A DNA stretch of 64,000 nucleotides from Pterobdella sp. o SKG-2022 (Eukaryota; Annelida; Clitellata; Hirudinida; Piscicolidae): contig OZ038322.1 in the NCBI GenBank assembly GCA_964035795.1, forward strand, positions 19,322,674-19,386,673, read 5' to 3'. A model generated the notes under the pieces. The model was not told the origin of the DNA. It ran no database searches and saw nothing but the letters and a program-made list of their open reading frames with translations. Made by a program: the position numbers and the translations under genes. The stretch's first letter is position 1; every line of letters starts with the position of its first letter. This document shows, one piece after another, positions 1 through 12,916 of this stretch.

Positions 1-251
1 AATGGTTAAGAAACATGTTGCCAGTTTGTTTACATTCAATTTGTATGCGTTTAACAAGATTTTCTTTTGTTCATCAACTTGCATTCATCAAGTGAAAATG
101 TAACTTCAGTAACAAACTTCAATTTATCCTTATAGAAATTCCTCTTTCACGCATAGTTAAATCAAATGGAAACCTAACTCCACAGTCTATTTGTTCGAAC
201 TCCGCTGTATTAATTTCTACAAAATTAATTTAATCTGCTTCACATCAGATT

Positions 252-2040
252 ATGAGTGCAGACGTCAAAATTTTAGCCAATTCTACCACTACTACACTTT
301 CTTCGTCTAGTTTTTTTTCTTCAGTTAATGTTTTAGAGGTTTCAGCTATTTACTCCACCATAAACATCATATGTATCTGTCTCATTGCTATGTGCCTTAT
401 CTGGGCCACTTTGAACTACCTCAAGTATGCGTTACTGCTAATACAATCAATTGATGAATGTTGAATTATTTAAAAAATTAATATTATTAATATTCTTTAC
501 ATTGCTTATTAATTTTCCCACAAGGTTGAAAGAAGAAAGAGATAAGTTGGGTGATATTATAGCTCAAAGGTTTTGGAAAGAAGAGAACCAAATAGCCTGC
601 CTTTTCCAGGTTTTATCATCCATGAAAGAGTCAGTCATATTCAGGGATATTACGGCTTATCATATTCTTTCATATAAGTATCGAACTGACAATGGGGTCT
701 ACTCAATTGAGAACGTTATTGAGGATGGTGAAGAAGCTAAAAGATCTGCTAAATCTTCATTGAAGAAATTAAATGTTTTTCTTATATTGAAAAAGATAGA
801 ACGTTTATTTTTTAGTTTAACTTTGCAACTACCTTTGTCAAGGAAATGTTCCAAGCAAGCGGCAAGGACTGCAGGATCCATCGTGCTCAGCATCGCTCAA
901 GTCACTTCTTTAGTTTGGTGCGATGAGAAAGCAAAGACGATTTTTAAAGTTGTTCGGTTTTTTTCTGGCCAACGCATGGCTGATCACCTGGAACAAACGC
1001 ATATGAAAGATGCTGATTTGGAAACTTTGGTTCTTTCAAGGATACCTTATATAACTAGTCTCACTCTTGACCAAGACTGTAAATTCAGACTCAAAGATAC
1101 AACTCAAAAATCAATTGATCTTTCTATTTATCTTCTTCTCAAAAAAGTCAGTCATATTGACCATTTCATCACAGAGAATTTTACAAAACTTGAAACCATA
1201 AGAGAAAAAATTGTAGCATTTTATCAAGACGCCAGAGATTTAAGTTTTAGAAATAATATGGTCTTAACGAAATCTCATATACCTGACTTTTCTACAATAA
1301 GAAATGGTGGTTTAGCTGGACGATTCCATGAGTGTGTTAGTTGTCTCACACATCTGTTAAGACTCATGAGTTATGGAAGTAATGCCAAATTGATGGAGAA
1401 AGATGAAAGGTTCAAGAATTTTCTTGATGGCTTAAAAAAAACAGTCGATGAGCTGGCGTCCACAGTTTCAGATAATATGGTAAATATTGAACAATCTCGC
1501 AAAAACATTGTTGTTTGTTTAAACGATTTAACTACAGAACATGTTTTGGCTGATAGAGAATATATTAAAGCAAAATTAGAGTTGATTGAAAAAGACTTAA
1601 AAAATTACGTGAAATATATAAATACAAGCAAATCTCAAAAAAATATTTCTCTTCCGTCTCAACCTTCTTCAATGCAACCATTCAAAAAACAACAAATACC
1701 AACTAGTTTCCCTAAGCCACCAAAAACGCAAAAAGCAAAGCAAAAACTCAAAAGTAAAACACCATCTCAAACCACTACAGCCACAACCACCACAACTTCT
1801 ACAACTGCAACCACAAAAACTGACACCTACAAGGACGAAAAAAAGGAACCCAAAATGAGCTCAAGTCTTGAAGAACCATCGCCAGGGTCGGAAAGCCTTT
1901 TGCTTCCTCAGGTGCACAAGAAAAAGAAAAAGAAAAGACAAGTTTCTTCCGAAGGGGAAAGACTCCTTTCTAGTGAAATTTCTTCAAAAGTTTCAGAAAA
2001 CCAAGAGGCAGATGAGCCTTTTTTTGAAACCCCAGTTTAA
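252..2040 (+). CDS. Unrecognised single-pass membrane protein with a Lys/Ser-rich tail ending in ETPV (2 exons)
   Basis: Exons 252-424 and 525-2040 are joined across a 100-nt intron (GTATGC...CACAAG). The split Lys codon keeps frame and gives 562 residues. The N-terminus is short, Ser/Thr-rich, and has an N-glycosylation sequon (NST at residue 10). One hydrophobic segment follows at about residues 33-55, then a charged helical region to about residue 420. The tail is Pro/Thr/Lys-rich with a run of six lysines. No signal peptide is visible, so an N-out/C-in topology is likely but inferred. The last four residues, ETPV, fit a class I PDZ ligand (S/T-x-hydrophobic). I do not recognise the family. 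Without the splice, the downstream exon would start at an in-intron ATG at 451, which is less likely. Function is unknown. Confidence 0.7.
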
Positions 2041-3759
2041 AACTGTGACGGTTTTAATTGTTTTACGATTAGGGAGTTAATTTTATGCTGAGGTTTTCAA
2101 AACTAAAACGTTTCACCTTGATACGGCAATCAATTTCTAGGTATATAAACATTGGAGTTAGATTAGTTGGGTAACAAACATTCGAACCATTAGTCAGGGA
2201 CTATTGAAAAAAAATTTTTTGAATACAGATATGTGTTTGGTTTTGTTCTTAAGCTAGGAAATTAAAGACACTTTCGAATGTAAACTTGATTTCAATGATT
2301 ATTTTCTATTGGCTTGAGCTTTTACACTATCCCACGTAAATTCTTTCAGTTTATATATTATTTTTGTACGTTTGCATGACATTTCAGGAATAATATTTGA
2401 AATAATAGCTAGCTTAGCGCGGATGTTTTTATACGAGTAACTTAAAAACTGTCTCAATGTTTCAATGGAAAATGAAACAATTTTATAAATCTCACCATTT
2501 CCAAGTTTTTTTAAACATTTTTCAGGTTATTACAATATAACTTCCTTACGATCTCACACAGTTATGTTTTAAAACGGTCTTTTTCTATGTTTATCTCAGT
2601 AATTAAGTCTTAAATTAGGCATTTAATACTTATCTTCTGATACTCGCACAAGTGTTACATACCCATACACGGTCACTAACGAAAACGTCTCTATAATACC
2701 ATAATTAACCCTGTATCATTCAACCTTTTATTTATACGTAATTTATTAGCAATAATACCTATAATAAAACTTATATTAACCAATTTTAAATCATTTTTTT
2801 AATATTTTTTGATCAATAATTTCCCACATATCTTTCATTTCAACTTCAATATCAAAACATTATCGTGAACTTACTAAAGTTTTCTTATAGTAACAACAAT
2901 AATAATATTTCAATAGCAATGCTTTTATTTATATAAGTTTCAATCTAATAAAAATATATTAGTAGAAGTAATAATACCAATGCTAATACTTATATTCATA
3001 ATATCAAAAAATGTATCGTGATAGACCATAAAGTTTTACAATGGTGCTCATAACAATTCATCAAGAAATTGTGATTAAATTGAATATCCTTTATGAATTA
3101 TCATTCAAATCTTATCAAATCTTCTATAGAAGACTGAAATTTATTCGAAATGTTTGCAAAATATTTTGATTAAATCACAACCTACCACATAAATAGACCA
3201 ATTAAGCCCTTAAAAGTAGCTTATGGCCACTTTATACAGATTTATTTAAAAATTAATTTATAAGTATCACAATATCAATAAATTTGTGCGTTTGATGTGA
3301 AAGAATTGAAATGTAAATATTGCATAACAAGGCATGAGTGTGTGTATTTGATGTGAGCTGTGTACATCGGGTGTGTACGTTGGTTAGGAAATTTTTTATT
3401 TTTTGTAAACCCTCTCACGGTTCAATTCAGGGAGAACAATGCACTTTTTGTATTACTTTATAGATGTTTAATCTTTTTTAAAACCTATTTGTTTCATTAT
3501 TTATTTATTTCGTTCATTTTATCTGTTGGTTTATACTGAATGTATCGACGTTCATTGCGAATTAATTCGATTTTTTTGGATTTTTAATTTTAAGACATTT
3601 TTTCCAAATTTTTGTTTTTCAAACTTTTCAATGCATATATAAATCATATTTTTACAGAAACTTCATTTGTTTTAAGTTAGTTGTAAGTTATTTGATATAA
3701 TTAAACATATATAAAATGATTAAAAATTTTATTGTTTTGTGATTAATTGTAATTTATAC
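2041..3759. other. Intergenic, AT-rich, no gene seen
   Basis: This stretch has dense stops in all frames and no recognisable exon, RNA gene or repeat unit. It probably holds the 3' UTR of the upstream gene, followed by spacer. Confidence 0.6.
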
Positions 3760-4035
<276 letters not shown>

Positions 4036-4084
4036 TAATAATAATAATTATTATTACTAACTATTATTTTTTTTTTTTTTTTTT

Positions 4085-6150
4085 AAACCATTTAAAGTAA
4101 ATGGGTTGTTGTTAAAAATGATACTTGGGTAGCATTGATGATGGGACTTGAATGATCCATTCCAGTTACGAAAAGCTTGATTTCATCATTTTTCCATCGT
4201 ATTATCATTTGATTTGTAACATTAACAATACTTGAAATCATAATAGGTTTATCTTAACTATTTAACTCGGTTATTGAAACTTTCCATTTTCCAGAAACAA
4301 AGAATCTTGATGGTAATTATGATTTCATTTGTAAGAGTTTAAAAAAAATTTCTATAAGTATGAGTTATTTTTATTTTTTAATGAGATTGTTGTATAAATC
4401 AATGGCATTCATAATGTGTTAAAGTCATTTCCCATTTGGGTTCGGTGAAATTTAGACAAATTTCATAATTAATTTTTATAAAGGAAATATATAAGCTCAT
4501 ATGAATTTATAAATTTCCAAGTTTTATCTAGAATATAATATAAAATAGCTTTAAAATACTCAACAAAATGTTTTAAAATTACTTGAAAATGGCATTATGT
4601 AGAAGTTTTTACCTTTTTGTATTGATTTTCACAAAACTTTTTTAATGACTCAAAACTTCATTTTTTAATATTCTGATTATTCTTAGCCATTTTTTACACC
4701 ATATTATATATTTTCTATTTTTCGCTTTTTTCCGTAATTTCGGATGTACAGTAGATTTTTGAACCTGTCGTTTGTACCTTAAAATAAAGTAGACGAGTAT
4801 AAAATTCAGAAAAACTTAAATAAAATCCGCTTAAACTGAACCTAGCGAGAATTGAAGATTTTTCAGTATAAAGGGAATGCGAAATATTTGACATTGAAAT
4901 CTATTGGTTTTTTATTTTTTTTAATAATTAAATTTTTTAAAATATTCTAATTTATTATAATTAAACAAAAATAGTTATACTGAAACTTTAAAAGACAACA
5001 AAACTATTTTAAAAGCGCAAAACATCAGTCTAATCGAACACCCACAAAGCAGAAATATAAAAAAATCCAATGTTATAGCTGGTACAATCATTCATCGAAA
5101 CTAATGTGGCTCATTAGGAGCTGGTCATGAAGCTTATACAGAGAAAGAAATCCTGTCATAACATCCGGCATTCGTAATATTGAAGCATCAAAGTACTGCT
5201 GTCTTTTAAGCTCATGTAATTAATGTATTCATCAAAAACATCACGAAAATTACTCGTTTTATAAACCACCTTAAACTGATTGTTAAGTTTTGTTATAAGA
5301 TTTTGATAGTTTTTTGAAATTTAAGTTTAACTAAGAAGTTAAAAGATTTAATTTTGATCTGAATTTTATGTTATTTAGCCTTGATCTGGTTTATTCTACT
5401 ATTTTAACTATAAACTCATATAAACTGCGTTTCAAGACTGCCCTATGTCTGAGAGATTCATTGAGCAAATCTGCAATCTACAGTTGATATTTTAAAGATT
5501 ATTAGAATTTATTTTTTATTGTTTAAATTGTTAATAATTCTTGTTTTAATTAGTTTAACAAAATCATTTTTATTAATAGGAATAATTTAGGTGTAACTTT
5601 CCAACAATTTAGCTGTAAAAACCTATAAGTCAAAAAAGGTCAGCTGATAACTCACTAAAAAGTTTAAAAATAAATTTCACAAATTTTGGCAACTTATTAT
5701 AAATGATATCTTTTTAAAACCAAGTTTATTCATAAATTAATTTATTTAATTTAAGATTTACAAACGAAAATGTGACATTTTTAAGCATTATAAAACTTAA
5801 TAACTGAGAAATTTACATAGGGAATAACCATTTTGAACGAATGCCATTAAATCTATTCAAATTATAATTTCAATTTACTGAATAACAAAATGAAGTTTAT
5901 TCAATATGCATTACTCATAAAATTATTAAAAGTATAAAAAAAAGGCGAGTTTAACAAAAACTATGAAATTTCAGCTTTATACAAGCATAAAAAACTTAAG
6001 CAGTAACGAAAAGTTATAAAACAAGGCTAATAATAAAAGCACCAACTAATACAACCACATTGACATAAGCACAGATTATAGCTTCATTTCTTAAACTATA
6101 AAGCCTTTCATTAGTATTAACTATGTGTTGCAGTAGAACCTATCAACTAT
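4085..6150. other. Intergenic / upstream of the DAPP1-like gene, no gene seen
   Basis: No coding exon or known RNA was recognised. A non-coding 5' exon of the downstream DAPP1-like gene could lie here but cannot be identified from the sequence. Confidence 0.5.
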
Positions 6151-9100
6151 ATGCTACAACATCCAAAACACCGCAGCTGGTACCACCCTAACACTAGCCG
6201 TCATGTAGCTGAAAGCTTACTAATGCAGAATGCTGACGAGGGAAGTTATCTCATCAGAAGCAGTCATAGGAACGATGGCGAGATGGCTCTGTCTGTGAGG
6301 TGAGTTGTACTTTTGCATAGTGGGAAATGCTCAGGTTAAATCATATAGGGTTATAATTAATTTTATTTATATGTTTTATTGACTAATTTCACTGGTGTTT
6401 TATTATTATTATTATTAAGATTTTTATAGCGCACAGTTATCAATTCAAGATTGCTTCAGAGGCGCTCAAGGTTTATAAGAGATTATGACTGGGGATGTTT
6501 ATGGTATAAGTGAGTTTTCAAAAGTTTGTGAAAGTTCATGAGAAAAGAGGATGAGCGCAAGTTAGAAGGGAGTGAATTCCACAGACGTAGAGCATGGTGA
6601 GAAAAAGAGCGACTAGTAAACAAGCCTGAACAAACAGGTTGATGAAACTGGAGACCAGAGTGCGAGGATCTGAGTGGTTGACGTGTGTGTCTGCTTGACA
6701 AAAAAGCAAGAAGATAAGCAGGTTTTTCAAGCTTGAGAGTGCATGCAATGAGCCAAAGTAATTTAAACTTGCATCTTTGGGAGACAGGTAACCAATGTAA
6801 ACGATAAAGAGAGTTGCTGAAAGAGCTGAAATAATCAGCTTGAAGCACCGTCTTGGCCGCGTGGTCTTGGAGGGCTTGAAGTTTGCATAAAAGATAGTTT
6901 GGCTGCCTGCAAAGGAGAAAATTACAGTAGTCTAATCTGGAAAGAACTAGTAAGATAAAGAGGGCATTAGCAGTGGAAAGAGTTAAGAATTTGCGTACTT
7001 GTTTTATGGCATAGATATGGAAATTGGAAGATTGGATTATTTGAGAAATAAAGTGAGCAAAGTTCAAATTTGAATCTAAGGTGAAACCTAAGATTTTGAG
7101 CTTAGAAGATATAGGAAGCGTGGTGCCGTCGAGAGTTACCACAAAAGGGAGATTGTATTTTGCTAAAAGACGAGAGCTGCCGACAAACATCACCCCACTC
7201 TTAGTAGGGTTTAGTTTCAGTTGGCTTTGGGAAAACCAGGAGTTTACACTTAGATTTTCTGAAAATAATTTTTTTATTTGTCAATTCAAAATTTTTTTGA
7301 TATTTTAACAAATTTAATTTATTTTTTGAATAGCTCGGAGTAAACCTCTAAATTTGACACAAACCAGTTGTTTCAAATTGAAACTTTTATATTACGTAAT
7401 TAAATTTCAAAAAATTGATATTACTTGAAAATTTTCTGACCATTCGCTACTAACACTCTTTTTTGAGGTGATATTCACATAATTTTAGGTACAAAACTAC
7501 TTTAACTCAAAGACAATAGTGTCTTTAATTTTATCACGATCATTTTGTTGATAAATAGCAAAAAAAAGTTTCATTTTCTTATTTTATGAGTAAAATTAGA
7601 AATTTATAACCTTTTTTAACCATAATCAAACCACCGTCTATTATTTGAACAGTTCCCAATTATTTGATGTGAAAACAACACTACTTTTTGTATTTTGTAA
7701 CGAAAAAATATTGAAGAAAAATACATAAGATGTCTCTGAAAAGTTACTTTTTGTATTGTTAAAGTGGTTGAGTTCATATTAGTTTTCTGTTTAATTGTTA
7801 ACGTTTATTATTTTTTCCAACTTTATATTACTGTTTTTGTGTGGATACTTGATTTAACAAAACTTCTACCCTCATATAACCTATAACTAAACTCACTATA
7901 TTATATATATTCTAACTTTATCAGCTTAAAGCAAAACCAATTACTATATTTATACGAGCCTTGAGTAAAAATCTTATAAATAAGTGATGCTACAAAGTGT
8001 AGGTGTAGTTCGAAAAATATCAAAATTTTCAAAAATTAAATGAAAAATAATATTCAATTAAAAAATATTAATTTTAAAAAAAATCAAAACAGCCTATTTA
8101 CCAAAGTATAAAGCTGAAGGACATAATGACAGATAATGGTAGCTATAATGAAACCATGAGGGTGAGAGAAATTAAAAGACGATTAACTAAATCCCTTTGA
8201 GGAATTAAGCTAATAAGACCAGCCTTGATGTAGAAGTAATGAATAAAACATTGGAAGCCAAAATATATAATGTTTCTATAATGAATAACATATAATAAAA
8301 AAGCTTGAATTGGTTTTTAAGAATGGAATAGGAAAATCTAGTTTTTTAAAGACATCGTTTTTTCTTTTGTAAACTTGAATTTTACCAGTAAACGTCAAAT
8401 TATGAAAATTTATAAAAACGCGTAGAAATCCTCATAATTTGAAGTTTACTGGTAAAATAGGAAAATCTATAACAAATAGCCATAGGTTCACTATTATATT
8501 TATATATACTGTAACAAAATGCCAATATTGGCATTTAAAATTAAAAAGGTATATAATCAATAGAATCGTTAATAAAACGTGAGAAACAATTATTTTTCGT
8601 ATTTTATCTAATGATGATAGTTTCTTTTAAAAAATCTTATTTATTATTTAGTATTAAGGCTTCAGTTGATAAAGAAAATGTCAACTCATTCATAGTTATG
8701 GGCATCAGTGGGTCTTGCATTTTTTTATGCGTCAACTACCGTATTGGTGTATTCCCAGTATTTTTTCGTAGAATTTTTTGAAAAAAAGGTTTCCTTTTTT
8801 TATGGTAGATGATCTATTTTAGATTTTTTTTACAACGTTTTTCTAGTTTTTTGAGTTTTGAAACACTAGGTTGGTCGACGGACTCGTGAGCTTTTCTTCC
8901 TGTTTGAGCACTAGTTTTTATGCGTTTATTAACTGAAGGTTTCAAATGATAATTAGTTATAAAAATATTTATTCGAACAATTAACAAAGTATAAATAACT
9001 GCTGGTATGAAGGAGTAGCTTTCGACCCAATGCACTTGCGCAAGTTAGGTTTGAGTTTAAGTTGAAATATGTCAAACTGATTTCAAATGGATTATGTTAA

Positions 9101-12100
9101 AAAAATAGCCCAAATAACAATTTTTTTTAGAGTCTTTATTGATCAAGGTCTATAAAAATCCTTCTAAGTGCATACTTACAAGTTAAAGTTACGAAGAGAT
9201 TTGCAACAATTTGATGAATATATCTAGTATTTGATTAAATGAGAAAAAAAATTGTCTAAAAGATTAAATTAAATTGAAATCTTAGTTATTTTTAAATTTC
9301 TATCATTTAATTTATCAATTTTTCCAATAAATGTTTGGCTCAGACGCATGCAGGTTAGTTTTTCGCGGTGCATTTGAACACTTCGTTGGCATTGCGAGAC
9401 AAAGCAAAATTTTTAAAATAATTTTAATATAAAAATAAACGAAAGAATAATAAAAAAAAACAAAAAAAAAATAAATAAGAAAAATTAACAATGTTTAATT
9501 AACAAAAGACTGAAGTACTAAATAAACATAAAAAATAGTTTTTTAAATATATATACTAGAGAAAAAAAAATATATAAGTATTAAAGAGATTCTGTAAATT
9601 TATTGAGATTATTAGAGTTCAAATAAACACGGTAGAATTGAAAAATATTTTCAAAAATATGACAAAATGTGACTGGTTTGATCTTTTTTTGATTAATCAG
9701 CATGATCTTTTCTTTTTACTTATCATTTCTGCATGGGTGTGCATTTATTACGGAAACTTTGGTATTTTGGATGAATCTCTTATTAACCTACCATTTTTTT
9801 GATAAGTTATGAAATTCACTCAAAAATTATTTTCAATATTTATAAGCGTTTTGTACTATTATCACCCGTTAGAAGCTTTTAAAAAATAAAGATTTTCATC
9901 AAGAAAAAATGATATTTGAAATTTTGAAATATTTTGTATAAGTTCTTCAAAAACAAATAAATACTGAATATTAAACCTACATGACACGTTTTCCTCTCAA
10001 ACTTGACAATCATACAGCAGCGAGTAATTTATATAATTATCATGATTTGAAATTGTCCCAGCATACTTCTACTCCCAATAAAGATGCAAAGACTCTGTCA
10101 AGCATTTCAACGTGAATAAGAAGAACGATGGTTTTACATTTGGTCTGGCAGAGTTCTACTGTATTGAAGAGCTTGAAGAACACTTCCAAAACCAACCGTT
10201 CATTGGAGGCGATTCCGGTTTGTGTTATTATATAGATTGATAAAACTCAAATCTAATACTATATGTTTGAAGAATTAGCCTACAAACAATTTGATGAAGT
10301 TGTAAACTATTTTGTTTTATTTTACACTGCTTTATACAATCGCGTTCATTTCATCTTGTATAATTGCGGTTATTTCATGAAGTATAAATTCTTTTTTTTT
10401 TTGATATATATAATTTCATTATTTAAAAAACTGATTAGTTTCCTACTATAACAAGAAGTAAATATGGATATAAAGAAATTAACCTTCATCATCAACCAAT
10501 CAAAAAAATTAAAAAATTTGGCTCATTTAGTGGGGTTGATTTTTTTATTTGGCAGCTCATTAATGATGAAAAAATTTTTCATTTCTTAATATTTGTTTTA
10601 TTGTGAACAATTTTCCTTATTATGTTAATTACTATGGGAGTGACATGTATATGAAGAGTTAATATCCGGTGTTTATGTGTTTAAACTGATTTTAACCTTT
10701 TTGTACAAGTGAACTTTAATTGAAATTTTTATTTCCATCTGGCCACTAAGTTGTTTCACGGCAATATTTAAGAGCTTAACATCAGTGTTGCAATTATAAA
10801 TGCAACAATCTTTCAAATACCTTATCATTTATTAATTTGACTTTAATTTTTAACCAATTTATTTTTTTAGTTCTTGCTATATTTTGACTCAAAATTGTAT
10901 ATTATAATAATAATAATACAGTACACAATGTTCAAATAAAAACACTTTTTGGAGTTTATCTTGGTCCACGAAACTTTTCGTAAGATGAATTTACATTCTA
11001 ATGTGCAGTTACGGAATTCTTCGGAAATGAAATAGAATCCAAAAAGTCTTTTCATTATAATATTCATGTTTGGCTTCAAAAATTAAAATAAAATTACGAA
11101 ATTTTTTATATATACCCCCCTTAACATGCCTTGCACAGGCATCATCACATGGCTCAAATACCCCTACCCTCGCCTGGTGGAGGAACCATCGCTGTATGAA
11201 ACAGTCAAGCTGCATGCACAGTACGGAAAAAAGCGGTTCTTAGAAAAATCTTCATTTTCTGTGAGTGGAGTTTTCAGTTCGGCATGTATTAGAGTAAAAA
11301 TTTTAGAATATGATGGTTTATGGATTTCAATTAGCAACCAAAGTTTTTCGATTTGAAAAATGATCATTACGTAAGTATTTGAGAAGTTTTCTTAGATGAG
11401 ACTAATGCACTAAGAAACATCATTTTAATCTGAAATATCAATTTGAAGATAGCTTCAAAAGAAGGATTTCTCACAAAACTGGGTGGTTGTATCAAGGTTA
11501 GGGTTGATTTATTAAACTAAAAACGTTTACAGATTTTAACAAAACAATTTTATTCTTCACAACTTGAAAAATGATTAGAATCTCATAATTTATTTCTAAA
11601 GTTATCAAAAAAAAAATTTTTTTTTCATTATTAATTTTAAAAAGTTGTTAACATTTTCTATAATTTATTATCCACTTTAAAAAAAAAAACCAACCAAATC
11701 AATGTTAACACTACTCAACAGAATTGGAAAGTGAGATGGTTTGTGTTGAGACATAACCAGTTGTCATATTACAAGAGCAAGGAGGAAAAAACACCGCTCA
11801 GAACCCTAGACTTGAATGAATGTAAGAACTGCCAGCAAGACCACCACATGGGAAAGGCTTTCTGCTTCTTGTACGAAGAGGATATTTTTGATCATTGTTG
11901 ATGTTTGCTTATAAATTAATAGTTTTTTTGATTATTTTGTTTATCAAAGTTAATTTTTAGTTTTTTTTTGATAAAATAATTGCTTATGTTTTCATTGATA
12001 AAATAAATTTTTAAGTATTCATTTATACAATAAATTATATTTTTATGATGAATAAATATTTAGGTTTTTCAACTATAAGATTTATTTTTGAGTATTTTTA

Positions 12101-12916
12101 TTTGGTTTGTTAATATTCAAACTTTCTTTGACAGTACTGATAATATAAGTTAAGAAATTTATCATAAATTATATCTGTGATGGCGTTAAGCCACCATCAA
12201 TTTTAATGCATTTCTTAATTTATAAAAAAGATCTTGAAGAATATATTAAAAGTTTGTAAACTCTCATAATAAAACGTTCAAAACTCCATTCCACTAGTTT
12301 GGAGTTTGAGTGGAGAACTTTTTATTTCCAGTGTGAAAACGAAGCAGAGATGCGCGAGTGGATGAGAATCATTGTCTGGAAACTGGTGAATCCTTTTTAG
12401 CTTTTATCCTTTATCTGCCATATTACTAGAGCAATATACTATTATTTTTTCTGCCACTGTCCACCGCTACTAATATAACTGCTAAAATAGCATTAACTAC
12501 TTCAGTATTGTGGCTAAATAAATAGTAGAAGAGGTTATGTGATTTCAGCTAAAAGTTATAACTTGAAAATTAGAATATTTATCTAAACTACTGAGTTTAA
12601 TGTTATGTGGAGTCAACTGTTAGCATCTTAGTTTGTTTTACTAAAAATTTCATTTCAGCAAAATCTTCAAACACATCTTTAGAAGACTCCACACATATCT
12701 TTCTTTATATTAATAATAAGTTAAATAGTCCTATCATTAAAAAAGACACATGAAGAATTTTCAAATACAATTCATGTGAAACTACACTTTCCAATAAATA
12801 CAATATTTTCATTCAAAATTTTTTAATCAGTAGATTTTAACTTCACTTTTTCATCCTTTCAGAACAATTTCAGGAAAGAGAAATACGCTAACACAATAGA
12901 ATATTCAGACGACTAG
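6151..12916 (+). CDS. DAPP1: DAPP1/Bam32-like SH2-PH adaptor
   Basis: Seven exons join in phase: 6151-6299, 10084-10217, 11139-11260, 11449-11496, 11722-11870, 12298-12385 and 12863-12916. They encode 247 residues; vertebrate DAPP1 has about 280. The SH2 domain (about residues 9-93) starts with WYH and carries GSYLIR, whose Arg36 is the phosphotyrosine-binding Arg. Residues 109-117 (EEPSLYETV) match the phosphorylated linker tyrosine of DAPP1. The PH domain (about 139-235) has KEGFLTKLGG and the basic WKVRWF strand typical of PI(3,4,5)P3/PI(3,4)P2 binders. The family is recruited to the plasma membrane downstream of PI3K in receptor signalling. The ATG at 6151 is the only supported start, and an upstream exon cannot be excluded. 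Intron 1 (3.8 kb) holds a LINE relic and a hairpin; intron 2 holds a MITE-like element. Confidence 0.9.
6398..7262 (-). mobile_element. 5'-truncated CR1/L2-like LINE relic (reverse transcriptase 3' end)
   Basis: On the minus strand a continuous frame from about 7262 to 6483 encodes the C-terminal part of a non-LTR reverse transcriptase. Visible blocks are LKLNPTKSGVMFVG, LKILGFTLD, SRLDYCN, KLQALQDHAAKTVL, LHWLPV and LRLWNSLP, all characteristic of the CR1/L2/Jockey side of LINEs. The frame stops at 6483. About 60 nt later comes the TGCGCTATAAAAAT-type tail followed by short AAT repeats (about 6398-6416), as at CR1/L2 3' ends. The 5' end is cut, so the endonuclease and most of the RT are missing. 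It lies antisense in the first intron of the DAPP1-like gene. The intact frame suggests a fairly recent insertion. Confidence 0.88.
7263..10083. other. Rest of DAPP1-like intron 1, no exon seen
   Basis: AT-rich intronic sequence with many stops. The only structures I can support are the inverted repeat at 8379-8458 and an A-rich patch near 9430-9480. Confidence 0.6.
8379..8458. repeat. 27-nt inverted repeat (hairpin) with 26-nt loop
   Basis: Arm 8379-8405 (ATTTTACCAGTAAAC...) pairs with 8432-8458 (...GTTTACTGGTAAAAT) with a single mismatch. A direct repeat, ATAGGAAAATCTA, occurs about 38 nt before the first arm and again overlapping the end of the second. The arrangement could be a small MITE, a template-switch product, or a small-RNA hairpin. 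Confidence 0.85.
10931..11060 (-). mobile_element. MITE-like inverted-repeat element, copy 1
   Basis: Ends resemble each other in inverted orientation: CACTTTTTGGAGTTTAT at about 10943-10959 and the imperfect complement of it at about 11032-11052. The core at 10967-10984 is the reverse complement of CTTACGAAAAGYTTCGTG, shared with copies near 14.77, 23.20 and 52.65 kb. It lies in DAPP1-like intron 2. There is no coding capacity. The element class is inferred only from structure and copy number. Confidence 0.6.

Noticed and set aside
451..2040. Start of the first gene at ATG 451 with a hydrophobic leader
   Set aside because: The leader lies within a sequence that has intron boundaries at both ends (GTATGC/CACAAG). 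Splicing joins an in-frame upstream exon with a better membrane segment.
8814..9035. Minus-strand frame with a basic tail
   Set aside because: Short, in an intron, no homology or splice consistency.
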